From UBA288 sp050178135 (GTDB lineage Archaea; Halobacteriota; Methanomicrobia; Methanomicrobiales; Methanospirillaceae): a stretch of 64,000 bases of DNA. This document shows, piece by piece, positions 51,803 through 61,008 of this stretch (its first letter is position 1; every line of letters starts with the position of its first letter). The stretch is from positions 12,602 through 76,601 of the forward strand of contig JBFXGJ010000006.1 in the NCBI GenBank assembly GCA_050178135.1, read 5' to 3'. The notes under the pieces are model-generated. The model did not search any database, had not been told where the DNA came from, and saw nothing but the letters and a program-made list of their open reading frames with translations. The translations under genes were made by a program, and so were the position numbers.

Positions 51803-53396
51803 CGCTGCACTCCTCTCCCTCCGTCGACCAGTCCCACACCACCGCGATCAGGTCGTCCGGCCGCTCTTCGATCAAATCCACCTCACCCAGATAGACATGT
51901 CCGGTGTCGCCGTCGATCGAGATCACCTCACCCTCACGCACGACGACGGTGCCAAACGAGCAACGGTGGTGAACCGCGTCGACAACCAGGTCCTGGCAGT
52001 TCACGACGCAGACCACCCCCAGCTGCCGGGCGACCACCGCGGCGTGAGATGTCCGCCCCCCGCGCGCGACAAGGAGGCCTGCAGCCGCATCGATCCCCTG
52101 GATATCGTCGGGCGACGCCGTTGGGCGTACCAGGACCACCGGTCCGTCCCCGGCATCCTGCTCAGCCCGTTCGACTGAGAAAGCGCACGTCCCGACAGCA
52201 ACCCCGCCTGATGCCGGCGTACCGCTCGCCACCGGGATTTGCTTTCCGAGGACACGCCGCAGACGGATCCCTTCGACATCGATACCGATAAGTCGCCGTA
52301 CTCCCTCCCGTTCGTCGATCAGTCCTTCGCGGACGAGGTCAACGGCCACCTGGAGGGCGGCGAGCGGTGTCCTCTTGCCTGCGCGGCACTGCAGGATAAA
52401 GAGCCGACCCTCCTCGATCGTGAACTCGAGGTCGAGCATATCAGAGAAATCTCTCTCGAGGGCGCTCCCTATCGTGCGGAGGGCGGCGTACTGCTCGGGC
52501 ATCACACGAGCGAAGGTTGCCTGGTCATGGCCGGACCGGTCACCCGAGACCACCTCCTCCCCCTGTGCTCCGAAGCGGAAGTCCAGGGTGAGTTCTGGGG
52601 CTCCGTTCCAGGGGTTGCGTGTGAAAGCGACACCAGCGCCCGATGCAGCCCCGAGGTTGCCGAAGACCATCGCCTGGACCACGACCGCCGTCCCTGTGGC
52701 CGCGCCTGCCAGCCCGAGATTCCTGAACGCTCCAGCCCGGGGACTCTCCCATGAGGAGATGACCGCCTCGGTACAGGCGAGGAGCTGGTCCATGGTGTCG
52801 GGAGGAAAGGACGTCCCCGTCTCCCCATAGAGCCGTTCGAACTGGTTCGCCGCCTCGCGGACCCCCGATGTGCCAAGCTCGCTTTCGTCTGGAACCCCAT
52901 CGCGCTCCATCACCTCGCGGAGGATCTCTCGGAACCGCAGGGGTTCGAGCCCCCTGACCACCTCGCCGAACTGGGAGAGAAACCGGCGGTACGAATCCCA
53001 GGCAAACCGCGGGTTCCCCGTCCTGTAGACCAGACCGTCGACCGTATCCCGATTGAGCCCCACGTTCAGCACAGTCTCCATGATGCCGGGCATAGATACC
53101 GCAGCACCGGATCGAACCGAGACGAGCAGGGGCCGACGGGGTGATCCGAAGAAGAGGCCGGTCGCCTCCTCGAGCTGGCTGATCCCCTTGCGGAGGAGGA
53201 TTGGGACATCTGGAGGCAGAACCCGGCCCGCTGCAAAATACTCCTCGCATACCTGAACCGAAAGGGCGAAACCCGGGGGAACCGGCACACCGGATTCGGC
53301 CATCCGGGCGAGCGCCGCTGCCTTGTTGCCGAAGAGCGATGCCGGGACAGCGTCGTAGACCCGGTTTGGACCGAAAAATACGCACCGGTCCGTCAT
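51786..53396 (-). CDS. Short PPDK-like phosphotransferase: ATP-grasp plus phosphohistidine domain, no PEP/pyruvate barrel
   Basis: A 536-residue protein related to pyruvate phosphate dikinase. Residues 1-360 are the nucleotide-binding domain (GNKAAALARMAESGVPVPPGF, SVRSGAAVSMPGIMETVLNVG, VAFTRNPWNGAPEL, LDLEFTIEEGRLFILQCR). Residues about 390-500 are the swivelling domain with the catalytic His in ARGGRTSHAAVVARQLG. PPDK is near 880 residues and ends in a TIM barrel that binds PEP/pyruvate; here the protein stops before it, with a natural C-terminus and no downstream remnant. The acceptor of the phosphohistidine is therefore unknown. Its ATG overlaps the stop of the PhoU-like gene (ATGA). Confidence 0.88.
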   Translation of the reverse strand: MTDRCVFFGPNRVYDAVPASLFGNKAAALARMAESGVPVPPGFALSVQVCEEYFAAGRVLPPDVPILLRKGISQLEEATGLFFGSPRRPLLVSVRSGAAVSMPGIMETVLNVGLNRDTVDGLVYRTGNPRFAWDSYRRFLSQFGEVVRGLEPLRFREILREVMERDGVPDESELGTSGVREAANQFERLYGETGTSFPPDTMDQLLACTEAVISSWESPRAGAFRNLGLAGAATGTAVVVQAMVFGNLGAASGAGVAFTRNPWNGAPELTLDFRFGAQGEEVVSGDRSGHDQATFARVMPEQYAALRTIGSALERDFSDMLDLEFTIEEGRLFILQCRAGKRTPLAALQVAVDLVREGLIDEREGVRRLIGIDVEGIRLRRVLGKQIPVASGTPASGGVAVGTCAFSVERAEQDAGDGPVVLVRPTASPDDIQGIDAAAGLLVARGGRTSHAAVVARQLGVVCVVNCQDLVVDAVHHRCSFGTVVVREGEVISIDGDTGHVYLGEVDLIEERPDDLIAVVWDWSTEGEECSVRDRG

Positions 53397-55333
53397 CGTC
53401 TCATCTCGCCAAAGATGTTGTCGTGCAAGACATAGACCGCCTTCATAAGCGAGTTGGTCGACTCCTCGATCATCCTTGAAAGCTCGGCAGACACCCTGAG
53501 CGAGGTGCTATCTGACTGATCGACCAGCAGGGTCCGTTCGAGCCGGCGCCAGGCATCGTCGCACTCCTGTTCGAGTGCTATCACGCGGTTCTTCGCGGCT
53601 AGAAAGTCCTGCATCTCATCGCGTGATGAACCGGTGTGGGCATACTGTGCGGCAGTCACGGACCGGATGAACTCGCGCGTGGATGCCACTGCGAGAGCGA
53701 TCATCTCCTCGAGTCCACGCAGAACCTCGACAGAGTACCCCGAGTTCGGGATCAGGGTGGAATAGAAGCAGCCCTCCTCGAGGAAGTCGAGGGCGTCGTC
53801 CTGTGCCGTGATCAGGTCAACGAAGTACCCGACCTCCTCGACGCGCCGGGAGAGAGTGCGGACCTCTGAGACGAGGTGATCCGCCTCGCGCTCCCACTGC
53901 TTGGCCCTGAGGGCGTTCCGGGCAATCCGCTCGGTGCTGGTACCCGACCGACGTGCCGTCAGGGACGCCTCGAGCACCTCTGCCACGTCAAAGAGCAGGG
54001 TCGCGTGTGCGAGGGAGATCTCGAGGAGCTCCGCCTGGGCAGAACGAAAATACCGCCGGAGTTCTGCGCGACACTCGTCCTGGATCAACATCCGCGGCAG
54101 GCCCTGAGTGAGCCCTTCGGAGGTGGTCCTGAGCACCCACTGGAGGTACTCGACGGTCTTCTCACGTCCGAGGATCCGGTGCAGAGGTTCCCCGTACCGA
54201 AGCGGAATCCGGACCCCGAAGTCGAGGGCGGCATAGATGAGTCGCTCGCCGCCAAGCTCGAGGAATCCCCTGTGGCCGACCTCCTCGGTCGCTGCCCAGC
54301 GGAGGACCTGGACCGCGTCCTTGTTCAGGACGAAGTTGCGAAGCTGTTTGCGCGCCCGATTCCAGTCGATCAGGAAGACGATCCGCGCTCCGAGGTGTTC
54401 AAGAAGTGCCCGGCAGCCCACCCGGTCCCCTGCGTGGAACGTCCCGACGGCCAGGTGGTAGGCCCCTCGCACAGCTCCCCTCTCGCTCTTCCTGGTGAGC
54501 GTATCGGTCCACTCGAGTTCAAAGGGCTCAAAGAGAGACTGGAAGAAAGTTAGTCGCGCCATGTGAACGTCCGTGTAGGTTATGGTAACAGCCAGAGCCT
54601 CGACCGAGATCACCAGGACGTGGGCATCGGTCAGGCCGATGTCGTTCTGGATCACAAGACGGTCTCCGACGCGAGTTGCCGTCGTCCCGAGGCCCGGGTG
54701 CCCAAACTTTACGTGTGCGGTTCGGTGGAGTCCTGCCATGAACGCACTGACCAGGTCACGGTCGTCCTCGGTCAGGAGGTAGGTCTGTGCTCCTTCGACC
54801 GTCTCATTGGAGAGCTCAGCGAGCAGGCCATTCAGGGCGCGATGGAGGTCCATAACCAGGAGATGAGGGGTGTCCCCCAGAGCGCGGTCCCCCGAGGTGA
54901 TCGCACCCACCTGGTCGCTGGTGATCTCGTCAGGCACCAGCCCAGGCTCCAGGGAGACAAAGCCCCACAGCCGCTCTTCAAAGACCGGACCCTCCTCGGT
55001 AGCGGTTCGAAACGGGTGAATCATTGCCTGGAGAGAGGCACGGATACCCTCGAGGATGGTGGGGAGATGCGGAACGACGTATCGACCTTCCCCTGTCCGG
55101 ACCGTCCCGACCACAACCCCATCCAGGACCGGATCCTCGATCCCGGCCGCCTCACGTTCGGCTCTCAGGGTCGAAGGGGTCTGGCCCGGGTGCTCAGCTC
55201 GTTGCCGTGCGGTCTGCAGGAGAGAGAAATAGTATTTGACCTGGTCATTCGCAACCAGGGCCTGCTGGACCAGGGCAGGAAGCAGGATGTCCTGTTCCCC
55301 CAGTTCAGCGATGATACTGGCTTTCTCGGTCAT
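53393..55333 (-). CDS. Large helical protein with PhoU/DUF47-like C-terminal domain
   Basis: A 646-residue soluble protein. The last 220 residues are helical and resemble the PhoU/DUF47 fold (KQWEREADHLVSEVRTLSRR, FVDLITAQDDALDFLEEG, LRGLEEMIALAVASTREF). The N-terminal 420 residues are not recognised; they include a beta-rich part (about 205-290) with VISVEALAVTITYTDVHMAR. It is the first gene of a two-gene operon, translationally coupled to the PPDK-like gene, which suggests the two proteins work together, perhaps as phosphate carrier and regulator. Function unproven. Confidence 0.7.
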   Translation of the reverse strand: MTEKASIIAELGEQDILLPALVQQALVANDQVKYYFSLLQTARQRAEHPGQTPSTLRAEREAAGIEDPVLDGVVVGTVRTGEGRYVVPHLPTILEGIRASLQAMIHPFRTATEEGPVFEERLWGFVSLEPGLVPDEITSDQVGAITSGDRALGDTPHLLVMDLHRALNGLLAELSNETVEGAQTYLLTEDDRDLVSAFMAGLHRTAHVKFGHPGLGTTATRVGDRLVIQNDIGLTDAHVLVISVEALAVTITYTDVHMARLTFFQSLFEPFELEWTDTLTRKSERGAVRGAYHLAVGTFHAGDRVGCRALLEHLGARIVFLIDWNRARKQLRNFVLNKDAVQVLRWAATEEVGHRGFLELGGERLIYAALDFGVRIPLRYGEPLHRILGREKTVEYLQWVLRTTSEGLTQGLPRMLIQDECRAELRRYFRSAQAELLEISLAHATLLFDVAEVLEASLTARRSGTSTERIARNALRAKQWEREADHLVSEVRTLSRRVEEVGYFVDLITAQDDALDFLEEGCFYSTLIPNSGYSVEVLRGLEEMIALAVASTREFIRSVTAAQYAHTGSSRDEMQDFLAAKNRVIALEQECDDAWRRLERTLLVDQSDSTSLRVSAELSRMIEESTNSLMKAVYVLHDNIFGEMRR

Positions 55334-55454
55334 CCATCACCCTCGGGTTAGTCTGGTGGGTCGAGTTGAAAAAGACACTGGTCTGGTCACTCTTCGACTT
55401 CCGAATAAATCCGAAAGAGGGATGCCCTTCCGATCCGATCCTCGTTGGGTGAAG

Positions 55455-55910
55455 ATGTTAGTGTTCACGCAGGAACTGTCGGTTCAGACCAGGGGCGAGG
55501 GGATGATCATCGACCTGACTCCCAGGATTGCCGGGGTGATTGAGAAGAGCGAGGTGCATGATGGGATCGTCCACCTCTTCGTGCAGGGTTCGGCCGTCGC
55601 TCTCACGACGATCGAATACGAAGAGGGTGTCCTTGAGGACCTGCGCCGCGCCCTGAGGGTGATTGCGCCGGACGAACAGACCTATGCTCATGACGCTGCC
55701 TGGGGCGATGGCAATGGACGGTCGCACGTTCGCGCAGCCCTGTTTGGCCCATCCCTCTCCATCCCGATCAGGGCTGGAAGGCTCATGCTCGGTACATGGC
55801 AACAGGCGGTGTTACTCGAACTTGACGTGCGTCCATCCCGGACTCGAACCGTCTTCGTCTCTATCCTGCAAACCCATCAAGAAACAAGGGTTGACCGGGT
55901 GCCACTGTAA
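55455..55910 (+). CDS. YjbQ/UPF0047 family protein
   Basis: A 151-residue protein of the YjbQ family, some members of which replace ThiE weakly. LFGPSLSIPIRAGRLMLGTW is the signature near residue 105, and WGDGNGRSHVRA carries the conserved DGN and His. The usual VPHTTAA motif is replaced by VQGSAVA, so one conserved His is missing. The ATG at 55455 is chosen because the family N-terminus begins there; the open frame to 55236 reads antisense to the upstream gene. Confidence 0.85.
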   Translation: MLVFTQELSVQTRGEGMIIDLTPRIAGVIEKSEVHDGIVHLFVQGSAVALTTIEYEEGVLEDLRRALRVIAPDEQTYAHDAAWGDGNGRSHVRAALFGPSLSIPIRAGRLMLGTWQQAVLLELDVRPSRTRTVFVSILQTHQETRVDRVPL

Positions 55911-56018
55911 GTGAGCGGCAGGAATCTACCACGGCGATAGATGACCGACTCCGCTAGAGTTATCCTGGCTTAAAAAACGGTTTGGGGGGGCTCAATGCGG
56001 GCAAGCCCTGCTTCGCAC

Positions 56019-56282
56019 TCAGTCGAGCGGTATCGATTCGAGCTGGGAGACCAGTTCCCAGATCCGGGTCCGAGCATGAACCGGCATATTCGGATCATTG
56101 CTGATCTCGTCGATCTTCGACATGGCTGTCGCAGCACGGAGCCCGATCGTCTTCGAGTTGTCGATGAGGACACTCCTCGTCTCGTCAGCAACGCGTCGGA
56201 TGTTGCGAGGTATGGAGGAGTCCTCCATGATGTGCTGGAGCATCTGGATACAGGTTCCGATGCGTTCGTCCTGTGCAGTCAT
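56019..56282 (-). CDS. UPF0147 family protein
   Basis: An 87-residue helical protein (MLQHIMEDSSIPRNIRRVAD, then ELVSQLESIPLD) matching the archaeal family UPF0147, of unknown function. The ATG at 56282 matches the family start; the 13 extra codons upstream are not accepted. It diverges from the zinc-ribbon gene, with an AT-rich promoter stretch between them at 56318-56345. Confidence 0.88.
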   Translation of the reverse strand: MTAQDERIGTCIQMLQHIMEDSSIPRNIRRVADETRSVLIDNSKTIGLRAATAMSKIDEISNDPNMPVHARTRIWELVSQLESIPLD

Positions 56283-56359
56283 TCCCTTGTCCCCCTCGTT
56301 CTGTCGTAATAAGTGTCGCATACAACCATAAATAAGTTTATAACTCTTATCTCTCTGGA

Positions 56360-56716
56360 ATGAAGAGCGACGCCGACATCATGGCCGATTACCTTCTCCG
56401 CGGCGGAAAGATGCTCGCCCGTGCCTGCCCCACGTGCGGGTCCCCCCTCTTCGAGGTGAAGGGCGAGACGAGCTGTGTCGTCTGTTCAGCTCACGGTGAA
56501 ACAGCCCGGACGGGAGAACCTGAGCCTTCCCCGGCTCCCTCCGACACCGCGACGATGGCACCCGCGGCTGACACGAGGACGGTGCCGATGGATCTGGAGC
56601 AGGAACTGAAGGCCACCATTACCTGCCTTCTCGGACGGGTCCGTGCTGAGCCTGATCCAGAACGGTGCCGCAGTCTTATGAAGTGCGTGAAGGTAGCCTG
56701 GGATCTCCTGGACTGA
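56360..56716 (+). CDS. Zinc-ribbon protein, autoantigen p27 family
   Basis: A 118-residue protein. Residues 1-50 (MADYLLRGGKMLARACPTCG followed by SPLF) carry CX2C and CVVC pairs, the zinc ribbon of the Sjogren syndrome/scleroderma autoantigen 1 (p27) family. A Pro/Ala/Thr linker (about 52-75) leads to a C-terminal helix pair. The family's role in archaea is unknown. Its stop TGA directly abuts the stop of hef on the other strand. Confidence 0.88.
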   Translation: MKSDADIMADYLLRGGKMLARACPTCGSPLFEVKGETSCVVCSAHGETARTGEPEPSPAPSDTATMAPAADTRTVPMDLEQELKATITCLLGRVRAEPDPERCRSLMKCVKVAWDLLD

Positions 56717-58963
56717 TCAGACTCTCTCCCGTACGAACGAGACGATCCGCTCGGCGGTCTTCTTTCCGATTCCCGGGACCGCTTCAAGCGCCTCCCGATC
56801 GGCGGACAGGACCCCGAGGATCGAACCGAACTCGTCAAGGAGGGCCCGCGCAGTTCTGGGCCCGACGTCAGGAAGGGAAGAGACCACGTACTCCTGCTGC
56901 TCCCGGAGCGGACGCTGAGTCTTGTGGGGGTGGACCTTTCTTTCTCCATGGGCCCCCTCTTCGCGGCGGGCGAGCACGAGCAGCATTTCCGCCGTCTCAT
57001 TCTCGTCTGCAGTGTACAGCAGCGTGACCCCCATATCGACTGCGATGGCGGCCAGAGCCCCTCGGATCGCATTCGGGTGGATGTTCCTCTGACCAAAGAG
57101 GTCGGTCCCCTCGACCACGAGGACGGGCCTCAAGACGGCGTCTGCGAGCGCGCGAAGCTGCCCGAGGAGGTCCCGGTCAACGAGCGTGTCCACGAAGTCC
57201 CGTGTGGTCTTCCGTTCGACAAGCACCCGATCACCGATCGCGTAATCCCCGATCTCGAGGTGAGCGATCTCAAGGGCGGCGCCGGCGAGCCGAAGTGCCT
57301 CGACCACCCGTGACGCGGTCTCCCGGTCGTCGGCAATGACAACAGGACCATCGGGGATGAACTCGGCCAGTCGCTGCTGGAGCTGGTCTCCACCCTCGAC
57401 CGGTCCGAAGTCGAGCGGCACCTGTCCACCAATCGTCGGCGGCGCCCTGAGGCGAGCGAGCCCCTTCTGCATCGACCGCTCCCGGGACTGCGAGACGTAG
57501 CGGAAGGTCTCGTCCGAGGTTCCGGCCGTCACCAGCACCACGATCCGGCCCTCGCCAGACCTTCCCGTCCGCCCCTTTCTCTGGATTGAGCGTATCTCCG
57601 AGGGGACCGCCTCGTAAAAGACGACCAGGTCGGTGGAGGGGATATCGAGACCTTCCTCCCCGACCGAGGTGGCGACAAGGACCCGGAACTCACCCGCCCG
57701 GAACCGGCGGAGCGTATCAAGCTGCTGTTTCTGGGACAGGCCCTTCTCCGTATCACGCGATGCCTGGCCGACGAATCGCTCGGCCTGGATCCCTGATGCC
57801 GAAAGATACCTGCCCAGTGCGTGGACCGTGTCCCGGTACGAGGCAAAGACGATGATCCGGCTTTCAGGGTCGGCGCGGAGCTGCTCCTCGACTACCGACC
57901 GGACCAGAGGATACTTGGGATGGAGCTCCCCCTCCCACGTTCGGGCCTCGGTGACCAGCTCGATGAAGGTTGGGTCCGCGGCGAGCCGCTGGCTCGCCTT
58001 TGATCCGGACCCGGACATGCCCTCCTCAGCGAGACGCTCGAGGAAGCGAGAGAGGGGCTCGGAGCCCTGGGACTCACAGAGGGTGACCCCGTGGCGGAGC
58101 TTCATCAACTCGGCGTGGACGGAAGCGGCCTGAAACGCCGATGCGTCGCGTTGAGTGATCCTCTCCTGGATGGCGGCGTTCAACTGGTTCAAAGCCTTCA
58201 TTGAGAGTCGCTCCCGGCCCGGGACTGTGAAACCGAGCCGGCGAAGGGCCTTGAGCCGGGAATCCAGGAGGTAATGGAGCCGCTGCCGGGCCTCGACAAG
58301 CTCGTCCGGCAGCTCGACGCGGACATAGTCCAGGGTTCTCTCGTGGACGTACGGTGCCACGTCCGGGTCGGTCTCAACACGTGTTTCGACCTGGGTGACC
58401 CCGAGGGTAGAGCAGATGCCGAGCACTTTCTCGTGGTCTCCGCCGGGGGAGGCGGTCATGGCGAGAAGAAGCGGGTTCGCCGCTGTCCGAGCGTACCACT
58501 CGGCGAGGAAGGTATAGGCGTAGTTGCCGACCGCCCGGTGGCACTCGTCGACGACAAGGAGAGAGACGTCTTCCAGCGAGTACCGACCCGCGAGGCAGTC
58601 GTTCTTGATCACCTGGGGTGTCGCGAAGCAGACGCGGGCGCGCTCCCATCCCCGGACCCGTTCCGCAGGCGGGGTCTCTCCGGTGAAGAGGACATACGGA
58701 TCCTCCTCCGGGAGCGACAGGAGGTTGCTGAAATACCGGTAGTGCTGCTCGGCGAGGGGTTTCGTCGGCGCCAGCATCAGCACCCGCGACCCGGGATCTT
58801 TGAGACGGGAAGCGGCGACGAGGAGGGCGATCGCGGTCTTTCCGAGCCCCGTCGGAAGGACCACCATGGTGTTCCCTTCGAGGGCTCGCATCGCGATCGC
58901 GAGCTGGTACTGCCGTGCCTCGAGCGCGCCCGGGCGGATTAGCGGGTGCTGGATCTGGCTCAT
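56717..58963 (-). CDS. hef: Hef-type helicase-nuclease
   Basis: Archaeal XPF/FANCM-like enzyme that processes stalled replication forks. 748 residues: helicase part (1-510) with VLPTGLGKTAIALL, DEAH-type VVDECHRAV, TSVGEEGLDIPSTDLV and QRKGRTGRSGEGR; nuclease part (about 540-670) with ADDRETASRVVEAL and the ERKTTRDFVD active site; C-terminal helix-hairpin-helix pair (LPDVGPRTARALLDEFG, AVPGIGKKTAERIV). Start overlaps the glyS stop by four bases, so it is cotranscribed with glyS. Confidence 0.97.
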   Translation of the reverse strand: MSQIQHPLIRPGALEARQYQLAIAMRALEGNTMVVLPTGLGKTAIALLVAASRLKDPGSRVLMLAPTKPLAEQHYRYFSNLLSLPEEDPYVLFTGETPPAERVRGWERARVCFATPQVIKNDCLAGRYSLEDVSLLVVDECHRAVGNYAYTFLAEWYARTAANPLLLAMTASPGGDHEKVLGICSTLGVTQVETRVETDPDVAPYVHERTLDYVRVELPDELVEARQRLHYLLDSRLKALRRLGFTVPGRERLSMKALNQLNAAIQERITQRDASAFQAASVHAELMKLRHGVTLCESQGSEPLSRFLERLAEEGMSGSGSKASQRLAADPTFIELVTEARTWEGELHPKYPLVRSVVEEQLRADPESRIIVFASYRDTVHALGRYLSASGIQAERFVGQASRDTEKGLSQKQQLDTLRRFRAGEFRVLVATSVGEEGLDIPSTDLVVFYEAVPSEIRSIQRKGRTGRSGEGRIVVLVTAGTSDETFRYVSQSRERSMQKGLARLRAPPTIGGQVPLDFGPVEGGDQLQQRLAEFIPDGPVVIADDRETASRVVEALRLAGAALEIAHLEIGDYAIGDRVLVERKTTRDFVDTLVDRDLLGQLRALADAVLRPVLVVEGTDLFGQRNIHPNAIRGALAAIAVDMGVTLLYTADENETAEMLLVLARREEGAHGERKVHPHKTQRPLREQQEYVVSSLPDVGPRTARALLDEFGSILGVLSADREALEAVPGIGKKTAERIVSFVRERV

Positions 58964-60696
58964 TCGAGGTCGTCGAACCGTAGACGCCCGGCACAGAGCG
59001 CACTGCAGGTCCCAGCAAGCTCGGACCGCGCGAGGCGGACCTGTCTCATGGAATCGCGGTCGCGGAGTGTCACCGTGGCGTCCTCAAGCGAGTCGTAGTC
59101 GACCGTGACCGCGAAGGGCGTCCCGATCTCGTCCTGGCGACGGTAACGCCGACCGATGGCGCCGGAGTCGTCGTATTCTGCCATCAGGCCGGCACCCTTC
59201 AGTTCGCCGACAATCTCCGTGGCGAGCTGGTCCATCCCGTCGCGGCTCATCAGCGGGAAGACGGCGACCTGGATCGGCGCGATGGCGGGGGGGAGGCGGA
59301 GGACTGTCCGACTATCGTCTTCGACCTTCTCCTCGTCGAACGAGTGCTCGAGGACCGAGTAGAGGATCCGATCGATCCCGTAACTCGGCTCGATGACATG
59401 CGGCATCACCTCCTCGCCCTGGACCTCGACCTCGACCTCGCGGACGTCGTAGAGATCCCGGGTGATCTCGATGCTGTCGCCGTCGATCTCGATCGAGAAC
59501 CCGTCTCCGGCAGAGGCGATCGCCGGATCGGTCGCCGCAATCGCATCGGCAACCTGCTTTGCCGTCCCGCGGAACCGGGGTCCAAGGGCGCCCATGCGAG
59601 GGAAAACACGTGTTTCACGACGCCGGACAGGTTCAAGATACTGGATGAAGACCGTGAAGGGCTCGCCCGAGTGGTCGGCGTGAGCACGCAGGTCGTAGTC
59701 GGTACGGTCGGCAATCCCGACCGTCTCAACCCAGCCGAACCGGTCGGAGAGGCACTCCGCATCCCAGCAGTCCTCGGCGTAATGTGCCCGCTCATCGGGA
59801 AGGTGCTGGCGAAAACGGAGCCGCTCGGGGGCGACCCCGACGCTGGTGAGGAACTCGTGGGTCAGGGCGAGGTAGTAGGCGACGTACTCGTTGGCAACCG
59901 TCCCCGTTGTGACCGCTTCCGCCATGCTCATCTCGACGGCGGGCGTTCCAGCGAGCTGTGCCGGGTACCCGAGGAGAGGCATCCGGTAGTCGGCGTACCG
60001 GAAGAAGTTTGGATGCTCCTTCTTCTCCGGGTGCACGAAGATCTCCGCTTCCGCCTGTGTGAACTCGCGGAGCCGGATCATCCCCTGGCGGGGAGAGATC
60101 TCATTTCGGTACGATTTACCGATCTGTGTAGCCCCGAACGGCAGCTTGTCCCGGTAGAACCGGAGGAGCCGGGAGAAGTCGGTAAAGATCCCCTGGGCAG
60201 TCTCGGGCCGGAGATACCCGGTTCGCTGGGATCCGGGACCGATCGAGGTCTGGAACATGAGCGAGAAGCCGAAGACCCGGACATCGCCGATCGTCTCGTT
60301 GCAGGCGGGGCACGCGAGGGCTGAGAGCTCACGGGCGAGCGACTCTTCGTCAAGGGCAGCCGCGTGTTCGCAATGCCCGCCGCCCTCGACCACGTGATCT
60401 GCCCGCAGGAACTCCCCGCAATGGGAACACTGGAACATCTTGTCGGTGAATCCCTTGACATGACCGGACGCGAGATAGATCGCCTCCTGACCGATGGTGG
60501 GGCACTCGATCTCATAAAAACCCTCCCGGACCACGAAGAAGCCACGCCAGGCGTCCTCGATCCGCCGTTTCATCATCGCGCCGAGGGGACCGTAGTCGAT
60601 GAAACCCGCAACTGCGCCGTAGGCCTCCGAGGTGGGCCAGACAAAACCCCGTCGGCGGGCAAGGTCCATCACCCGCTCGTACACATCACCTGCCAT
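58960..60696 (-). CDS. glyS: Glycyl-tRNA synthetase
   Basis: Class II synthetase charging tRNA-Gly. 578 residues. RRGFVWPTSEAYGAVAGFID is the N-terminal motif 1 region; FQTSIGPGSQRTGYLRPETA, RNEISPRQGMIRLREFTQAE (motif 2) and SYGIDRILYSVLEHS (motif 3) follow, with zinc-binding CSHCGE and CPACNE pairs near residues 89-144. An anticodon-binding domain closes the protein. A TTAATATGG TATA box lies near 60728. hef follows with a four-base overlap. Confidence 0.97.
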   Translation of the reverse strand: MAGDVYERVMDLARRRGFVWPTSEAYGAVAGFIDYGPLGAMMKRRIEDAWRGFFVVREGFYEIECPTIGQEAIYLASGHVKGFTDKMFQCSHCGEFLRADHVVEGGGHCEHAAALDEESLARELSALACPACNETIGDVRVFGFSLMFQTSIGPGSQRTGYLRPETAQGIFTDFSRLLRFYRDKLPFGATQIGKSYRNEISPRQGMIRLREFTQAEAEIFVHPEKKEHPNFFRYADYRMPLLGYPAQLAGTPAVEMSMAEAVTTGTVANEYVAYYLALTHEFLTSVGVAPERLRFRQHLPDERAHYAEDCWDAECLSDRFGWVETVGIADRTDYDLRAHADHSGEPFTVFIQYLEPVRRRETRVFPRMGALGPRFRGTAKQVADAIAATDPAIASAGDGFSIEIDGDSIEITRDLYDVREVEVEVQGEEVMPHVIEPSYGIDRILYSVLEHSFDEEKVEDDSRTVLRLPPAIAPIQVAVFPLMSRDGMDQLATEIVGELKGAGLMAEYDDSGAIGRRYRRQDEIGTPFAVTVDYDSLEDATVTLRDRDSMRQVRLARSELAGTCSALCAGRLRFDDLE

Positions 60697-61008
60697 GATC
60701 GCGTCCCTTCATTATTTGATCCCACCATATTAAGGCTGATTTGCATACTCCCTTTACGCGGGTTGTGCGCGGAGACGAAAGGACCCATGATGACCAGAAA
60801 AGATATTAACAGTACCCGACTATGACATGATGCTCCGAGGACGACTTGCTTATAAGGCTGCCGCATAGCAATGGTATGCGCGGGTTCTGTCGAAATCGAC
60901 GAGATTATCGAATAATACGAATTTTTTTGGTCTTTTTCGTTCAGGTAACAGAGAAAACCATAAATACCTTACGTATTCTTATAATACCGTATCCGGCAGT
61001 GATTTACA
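60697..61008. promoter_or_regulatory. Divergent promoter region of glyS and the HTH gene
   Basis: About 310 bases. TTAATATGG near 60728 (minus strand) serves glyS. On the plus strand CATAAATACCTTA at 60959-60971 is a strong TATA match for the gene at 61009, with a second AT-rich element at 60978-60986. T-rich runs near 60922-60940 could be protein-binding or terminator sequence. No gene was recognised. Confidence 0.55.

Noticed and set aside
55828..55850. A T-arm-like GGACTCGAACCG sequence suggesting a tRNA
   Set aside because: The stem does not pair and no acceptor or anticodon arm is present; it is coding sequence of the YjbQ gene.
60786..60850. A C/D-box RNA suggested by two ATGATG motifs
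   Set aside because: No convincing D box (CTGA) in the right spacing and no terminal stem.
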